Shown here piece by piece: positions 5,508 to 9,047 of a stretch of 9,047 nucleotides of DNA; within the stretch, counting starts at the first letter, position 1; each line of letters starts with the position of its first letter. Where the stretch lies: NCBI GenBank assembly GCA_003132645.1, contig PKYM01000136.1, forward strand, positions 2,974 through 12,020. The letters are read 5' to 3'. This DNA comes from Actinomycetota bacterium. GTDB taxonomy: Bacteria; Actinomycetota; Thermoleophilia; UBA2241. The position numbers and the translations under genes are program-made. The notes below the pieces were generated by a model, which was given only the letters and a program-made list of their open reading frames with translations, ran no database searches and was not told where the DNA came from.

Positions 5508-7955
5508 ATGGCTCTAGCCTCGGCCAGCGCGGTAGAAGCGCAGCCCCGACCGTTTTTTGGTCGGCAGGCCGATGTCGACCGCCTGATCGGTCGGGCGCAG
5601 GCGACCGGTCTCACCGCCATTGTCGGGCGTGCGCAGGGGGGCAAGACGCGGCTTCTCCAGGAGACGCGCGACAGCCTCATGGAGCGAGGCTTCATCGTCG
5701 GCTATGCGGAATCGACGGGGGAGTACACCAACCTTCTGCTTCGCGCTCTGAGGGATGCGTACGCACACGTTTCTGCTACAGACAAGCTGGGCGTGTTGCT
5801 GGAGAAGGCCAAAGAGAACCCCGTCGGCGTCCTCGCCGGGGTGTCCGTGGCGGCACTCGCGGTCATCCTGCCCGACTCACTCCAGAGGATTCTCGACCTT
5901 ACAAAGCGCACCGTTGCCGAAGTCGAGTCGATCGGGTCGGAGCTGACCAGATTGACCTACGACGAAGCGTTCAGCCTTGTCTCGTTCCTGGCCACAGCGA
6001 GCGAGCACCCGGTCGTGCTGTTCCTGGACGCGTGGCAGAAGTGTTCTCCCGTCGCCGAGGCGGCCGCCCCGCTCCAGTGCTTCCTCGACCACTCTGACGC
6101 CTGGCCCGCCTGCCATTTCTTCCTCGGAGTCGGGACTGACGACCCGTCCTGCCAAGACGCGAAGGCCTGCTTGGCCGAGCTGGACAGAAGTAGCCCTTTG
6201 GCAGAGATCCGAGAGCTTGGGCGCATGGACTTGCGTGACTCCGCCGAAAGTCAGCGTCTCGTCAGCTATCTGGCAGACGAAGTCCCAGCCACTCGTGAGA
6301 TCGAGCACACTCTTACTTTGAGGCTTCTTGACGGGCACCCCGGCGTTCTGCACCGGTGGCTCAAGATGAAGCCTGAGACGCTGAAAGAACTTGAGCAGCT
6401 CGCCGAGGACGCCCAACGCAATCGCTACCCAGAACTTCGCGGGTTCTTCGTTGAGCAATGCCTCTGGGCACCGCGGACTGCCCGTTTCCTCGCGGCCCTG
6501 GCGGTCCTGCCGCAGCAAAACGATGAGTCGGTCTGGCGTCCGCTGTCCCTCTTGCTCCTCAAAGACCTGGACCAGGAGACAGTGCGGGCACTCCAGGCGG
6601 ATGGCATCCTTGAGAATGGCGACGGGGTCGACGGTGTGCCGTCATACGGCCACGACACACGACACGATGCCGCCAGATGCACCTGGTTGAGGCATGACGA
6701 GCGCATCCTGCAGACGATCGCCGGTAGTGAGATCAAGCGGCTCATCCCCGAACTGGCCGCGCACGTCACTGATCTTGGGTGGGACAGTTTCGTCTTTGCT
6801 GCTGCGCTGGCAGCCATCCTTGAGCATCAGGCGGATCTGCAGCTCAAGGGCGGTCTGTTGCTCCTTTGTGAGTGCGCGGCGAGTCTGTTCCCGTCGCGGA
6901 CCGAGCCCCCCGACGTCCACGCTTTCCGTGGCAAGGCTGTCAAGACAGCCCAGGACTATCCGCACGCGGCAACCCTTGTCGGCATGGCGCTTGCCAGCGC
7001 TCAGTATCTCGCCGGTCACGAAGGGGATCGGGCCTGCCGCGACGCCCTGTTTGAGGAGTTGCGCGAGTTGTGCACCAGGCACCCCGACGATGCGGGTGTG
7101 CGCGAGAGGCTGGCCGTGGTGCTGGTCAACACTCTGAACCGAGCCTCCCAGGATGGGGATTGGGCGCGCCGCGACGCCCTGCTTGAGGAGTTGCGCGAGT
7201 TGTGCGTCAGACACCCCGAAGATGCGGCCGTACGCGAACAGCTGGCCGTGGCGCTGGTCAACAGTGTGAATCAAGCCTGCCGGCAAAAGGACCGGGCTCG
7301 CCGCGACGCCCTGCTCAAGAGGCTGCGCAGGTTGTGCGCCGAGCACCTCGGAGATGCGGCCGTACGCGGGAGGATGGCCGTGGCGCTGGTGAATGCCGCA
7401 AATCAGGCCTGCCAGGAAGGCGATCGGGCCTGCCACGACGCCCTGCTTGAGGAGTTGCGCGGGTTGTACACCGAGCACCCCGGAGATGCGGCCGTGCGCG
7501 TCCAGCTGGCCGCGGCGCTGGTCAATGCAGTGGGTCAAGCCAGCCAGGAAGGGCATCGCGCCTGCCGCGACGCCCTGCTCGAGGAGCTGCGCAGGCTGAA
7601 CACGGAGCACCCGGGAGATGCGGCCGTGCGCGTCCAGCTGGCCATGGCGCTGGTCAACAGCGTGCGTCAGGCCTTCTGGAAAGGGCATCGAACCCGCCGT
7701 GACGACCTGCTCGGGGAATTGCGCGGGCTGTACTCCGAACACCCCGCAGATGTGGCCGTACGGTCGCGATTGGCCACGGCACTGCACAACACTGTGATCC
7801 ACACCTGCGAGGAGAAGGACCGCGCCTGCCGCGAGGCTCTGCTTGATGAGTTGCGCGCACTGTGCGCCACGCACCCCGAAGACGAGACCCTTCGCGAGCG
7901 ACTGACCATGGCGCTGTTCAACGCGCCGACACTTCGCCCACCCAGCCAGGACTGA
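5508..7955 (+). CDS. STAND-like P-loop NTPase with C-terminal TPR-like repeats
   Basis: From ATG 5508 the protein has 815 residues. It opens with the AAA_16/STAND entry motif RPFFGRQADVDRLIGRA, then Walker A GRAQGGKT (40 to 47, K46) and Walker B VVLFLDAW (D174). Between them lies a hydrophobic stretch (106 to 122, VGVLAGVSVAALAVILP) that could be buried or membrane-associated. After the nucleotide site come a sensor-like region (FFLGVGTDD) and DGHPGVLHRW (GHP at 276 to 278), the usual STAND motif before the winged-helix part. Residues 507 to 814 are seven 44-residue TPR-like repeats. STAND proteins are ATP-driven switches that oligomerise when their repeats bind a ligand. No effector domain is present at either end and no partner gene adjoins it, so the output is unknown. 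The start rests on domain position; its ribosome-binding site (GAAGC) is weak. Alternatives: a regulator or an anti-phage sensor. GC appears lower in its middle than in flanking genes. Confidence 0.85.
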   Translation: MALASASAVEAQPRPFFGRQADVDRLIGRAQATGLTAIVGRAQGGKTRLLQETRDSLMERGFIVGYAESTGEYTNLLLRALRDAYAHVSATDKLGVLLEKAKENPVGVLAGVSVAALAVILPDSLQRILDLTKRTVAEVESIGSELTRLTYDEAFSLVSFLATASEHPVVLFLDAWQKCSPVAEAAAPLQCFLDHSDAWPACHFFLGVGTDDPSCQDAKACLAELDRSSPLAEIRELGRMDLRDSAESQRLVSYLADEVPATREIEHTLTLRLLDGHPGVLHRWLKMKPETLKELEQLAEDAQRNRYPELRGFFVEQCLWAPRTARFLAALAVLPQQNDESVWRPLSLLLLKDLDQETVRALQADGILENGDGVDGVPSYGHDTRHDAARCTWLRHDERILQTIAGSEIKRLIPELAAHVTDLGWDSFVFAAALAAILEHQADLQLKGGLLLLCECAASLFPSRTEPPDVHAFRGKAVKTAQDYPHAATLVGMALASAQYLAGHEGDRACRDALFEELRELCTRHPDDAGVRERLAVVLVNTLNRASQDGDWARRDALLEELRELCVRHPEDAAVREQLAVALVNSVNQACRQKDRARRDALLKRLRRLCAEHLGDAAVRGRMAVALVNAANQACQEGDRACHDALLEELRGLYTEHPGDAAVRVQLAAALVNAVGQASQEGHRACRDALLEELRRLNTEHPGDAAVRVQLAMALVNSVRQAFWKGHRTRRDDLLGELRGLYSEHPADVAVRSRLATALHNTVIHTCEEKDRACREALLDELRALCATHPEDETLRERLTMALFNAPTLRPPSQD
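7026..7952 (+). repeat. Seven tandem 132-base repeats encoding 44-residue TPR-like units
   Basis: Units start at 7026, 7158, 7290, 7422, 7554, 7686 and 7818, the last running to the stop. There are no indels between units. The typical unit reads DRACRDALLEELRELC then TEHPGDAAVRVQLAMALVN plus a variable tail of about nine residues. Positions nearly constant in all units: D/E6, L8, L12, L15, H19, R26, L/M29, L33, N35. Variable positions are 14, 16, 17 and 36 to 44. A degenerate earlier unit precedes them (FRGKAVKTAQDYP then ALASAQYLAGHEG). Helix pattern LAxALxN followed by DALLEELRxL and P fits TPR with a lengthened loop. Confidence 0.92.
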
Positions 7956-8050
7956 CGGCCCGAGCTCCCGCTCCATCCAACTCGGACTCGAGCGTCCGCA
8001 GTCTGGTGCGCAGTGCAGCCCCGCACCTTGCTTTCTGCGCGCGTGGCTTC
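7956..8050. other. Short spacer between STAND gene and insertion sequence
   Basis: These 95 bases hold one possible weak terminator hairpin, listed separately. The last bases before the insertion sequence are GTGGCTTC (8043 to 8050), which would be one copy of the target duplication if one exists; the other copy would be outside the window. Confidence 0.5.
8005..8036 (+). terminator. Weak candidate terminator after the STAND gene
   Basis: GGTGCG (8005 to 8010) pairs with CGCACC (8022 to 8027) around an 11-base loop and is followed by TTGCTTTCT. The stem is short and the T-tract interrupted, so termination would be inefficient. It lies about 50 bases after the stop codon, a sensible distance. 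Confidence 0.3.
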
Positions 8051-8069
8051 CTAGATGATTGATTCCACG
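8051..8069 (+). repeat. Left terminal inverted repeat of the insertion sequence
   Basis: CTAGATGATTGATTCCACG is the exact reverse complement of the sequence at the right end of the element. It includes an inward-facing ATG and, read outward, a TAG stop. Confidence 0.93.
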
Positions 8070-8113
8070 AGATCGACTGTGTCCAAGGAAGCAAGTGCAG
8101 AGAGGTCGAAGCC

Positions 8114-8144
8114 GACGGTGCTCCTAACACCGTCTGCCCGGAGG
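8114..8144 (+). promoter_or_regulatory. Stem-loop and ribosome-binding site before the transposase
   Basis: GACGGTG (8114 to 8120) pairs perfectly with CACCGTC (8128 to 8134) around loop CTCCTAA. Five bases later is the ribosome-binding site GGAGG (8140 to 8144), itself 5 bases from ATG 8150. The loop bases CTCC (8121 to 8124) are complementary to GGAG (8140 to 8143), so a pseudoknot that hides the ribosome-binding site is possible. Hairpins that limit transposase translation are known in several insertion sequences; for this one it is inference. Confidence 0.5.
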
Positions 8145-8149
8145 CCACG

Positions 8150-9019
8150 ATGGACGCCGACCTCGACACTCTCTGCACCGTGGTTTATTGCACAGCCGAC
8201 GATCTTCTGCCAGAGGCAAGGCCAAACGCTCGCCGGCGCGTCAGCGACGCCGAGGTGGTCACGCTCTGCGTGGCCCAGGCGATCATGGGTATCCCTTCCG
8301 ACCGCAGGTTCCTGGCGGTGGCCCGCAAGCGTCTGGTGCACCTGTTTCCCGACCTGCCCGGCCAGGCTGGCTACTTCAAGCGCCGCCGCCGTCTGGTCGA
8401 CGCGCTCGAGTGGCTTCTGGGCGTCTTTGCCGCCGCAAGCCCAGGCTTCTATGACGACCTGCTGCTCTGCGACTCGACGCCCGTCGAGTGCGGCCGCAGC
8501 CGTGAGACTGCCCTGCGCTCGGCGCTCGGCGAGGTCGCCGGCTACGGCTACTGCGCGGCTCACTCGCGCTTCTTTTGGGGAGTGCGCCTGCACGCGGTGT
8601 GCGCTGCCGGCGGCACCCCACGGGCCCTTGAGCTGGCGAGCCCCTCGCGTGACGAGCGCGAGGTCGCCCTCGAGCTGCTGGAGCGCTGCCGGCGGCGTGG
8701 CGGCGAGACGCTGCTCTGCGACAAAGGTTACGCCGGCCGGGCCTTCGCTGAGGCGGCCGCGCGCCTGGGCGTCACCGTGGTGCGCCCCAAGCGCGCCGAT
8801 GAGCCCGGCCGTGGTCCTCATCTGGCAGCCATCCGCCAGCGCATCGAATCGATCTTCTGGAGCGCCAAGGACCCGCTCACCCTGGAGCGCCACGGGGCGC
8901 GCACCATGGCCGGGCTGCGTGAGCGTGTGCTGGCGCGCTTCCTCTGTCTGGCGGCCTGCATCAGCCTCAACCACCGGCTGGGACGACCGAGTCGTGCCCT
9001 GGTCGGCTACTGCGCCTGA
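8150..9019 (+). CDS. IS982-family transposase
   Basis: A 289-residue DDE transposase, full length for IS982 (about 290 to 300). The catalytic residues are visible in family context: D108 in LLCDSTPVE, D191 in LLCDKGYAG and E233 in RQRIESIFWS. Other family features are RRRVSDAEVVTL near the N-terminus, GYGYCAAHSRFFWGVRLHAV in the middle and the arginine-rich region KRRRRLV that may bind DNA. The enzyme cuts and moves its own element using the terminal repeats. The start at ATG 8150 is supported by GGAGG 5 bases upstream. No frameshift or stop interrupts it. A longer frame on the same strand (8055 to 9047) and an opposite one are shadows. Transcription probably starts in the 99-base leader; the left repeat itself shows no clear promoter. 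Confidence 0.94.
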   Translation: MDADLDTLCTVVYCTADDLLPEARPNARRRVSDAEVVTLCVAQAIMGIPSDRRFLAVARKRLVHLFPDLPGQAGYFKRRRRLVDALEWLLGVFAAASPGFYDDLLLCDSTPVECGRSRETALRSALGEVAGYGYCAAHSRFFWGVRLHAVCAAGGTPRALELASPSRDEREVALELLERCRRRGGETLLCDKGYAGRAFAEAAARLGVTVVRPKRADEPGRGPHLAAIRQRIESIFWSAKDPLTLERHGARTMAGLRERVLARFLCLAACISLNHRLGRPSRALVGYCA

Positions 9020-9028
9020 GGCTGCGGG

Positions 9029-9047
9029 CGTGGAATCAATCATCTAG
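9029..9047 (-). repeat. Right terminal inverted repeat of the insertion sequence
   Basis: CGTGGAATCAATCATCTAG is a perfect inverted copy of the left end, over 19 bases, and stops at the window edge. Just inside it the two ends diverge at once (left AGATC, right complement CCCGC). Confidence 0.93.

Larger units (their letters stand above)
8051..9047 (+). mobile_element. IS982-family insertion sequence, complete or nearly so
   Basis: A 997-base element is bounded by perfect 19-bp inverted repeats and contains one intact transposase gene reading from the left end; length and coding layout fit IS982, whose members are about 1 kb. The right repeat ends exactly at the last base of the window, so the outer boundary and target duplication cannot be checked, and the repeats could extend further. 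The intact gene and perfect repeats suggest a recent, possibly active insertion next to the STAND gene. Confidence 0.9.

Noticed and set aside
2911..7955. Protease plus STAND NTPase as one defence cassette
   Set aside because: Trypsin-like proteases are known partners of STAND proteins, but here the two genes are about 1 kb apart with two minus-strand genes between them, and the protease has the membrane anchor and PDZ domain of a general HtrA enzyme. The link is not supported.
6642..7976. Long 444-codon minus-strand frame opposite the repeat region
   Set aside because: It is antisense to the STAND gene. It is open because the 132-base repeat is a multiple of three, so one stop-free unit keeps the frame open in all copies. 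Its repeats have no family resemblance and it has no separate ribosome-binding signal that I could support.

Overview
The window reads as chromosomal DNA of a high-GC bacterium. Codon use, GC-rich spacers, GTG/TTG starts and the types of proteins fit an actinobacterium, possibly a deep lineage such as Thermoleophilia. That placement is inference; no rRNA or other marker gene is present. Two parts can be told apart: an ordinary metabolic and stress-related left half (1 to about 5080) and a more accessory-looking right half (about 5500 to 9047).

Left half. A minus-strand aldo/keto reductase of the YghZ/MgrA type (L-glyceraldehyde-3-phosphate reductase) runs off the left edge. A 345-base spacer follows; it holds a strong plus-strand intrinsic terminator preceded by two more stem-loops, although no clear plus-strand gene lies upstream. 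Next is a minus-strand class III PLP-dependent aminotransferase. Divergent from it is a plus-strand membrane-anchored HtrA-like serine protease: an unrecognised N-terminal domain, one membrane helix, a trypsin-like domain with an intact H/D/S triad, and a PDZ domain. Convergent with the protease are a possible 32-residue protein and a cold-shock protein, both on the minus strand. The cold-shock gene appears to start at TTG.

Right half. A large plus-strand gene encodes a STAND-like P-loop NTPase of about 815 residues. Its C-terminal third consists of seven closely related 44-residue TPR-like repeats, encoded by 132-base DNA repeats. It has no effector domain. Downstream is a complete-looking IS982-family insertion sequence (8051 to 9047) with perfect 19-bp terminal inverted repeats, an intact DDE transposase, and a stem-loop just before the transposase ribosome-binding site whose loop could pair with it.

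No operon of several genes is evident; each gene seems to be its own transcription unit. The most unusual items are the effector-less STAND protein with its homogeneous repeats, the three-stem-loop RNA candidate at 1162 to 1250, and the possible translational control hairpin in the insertion sequence. I did not find convincing evidence of a complete new multi-gene system.
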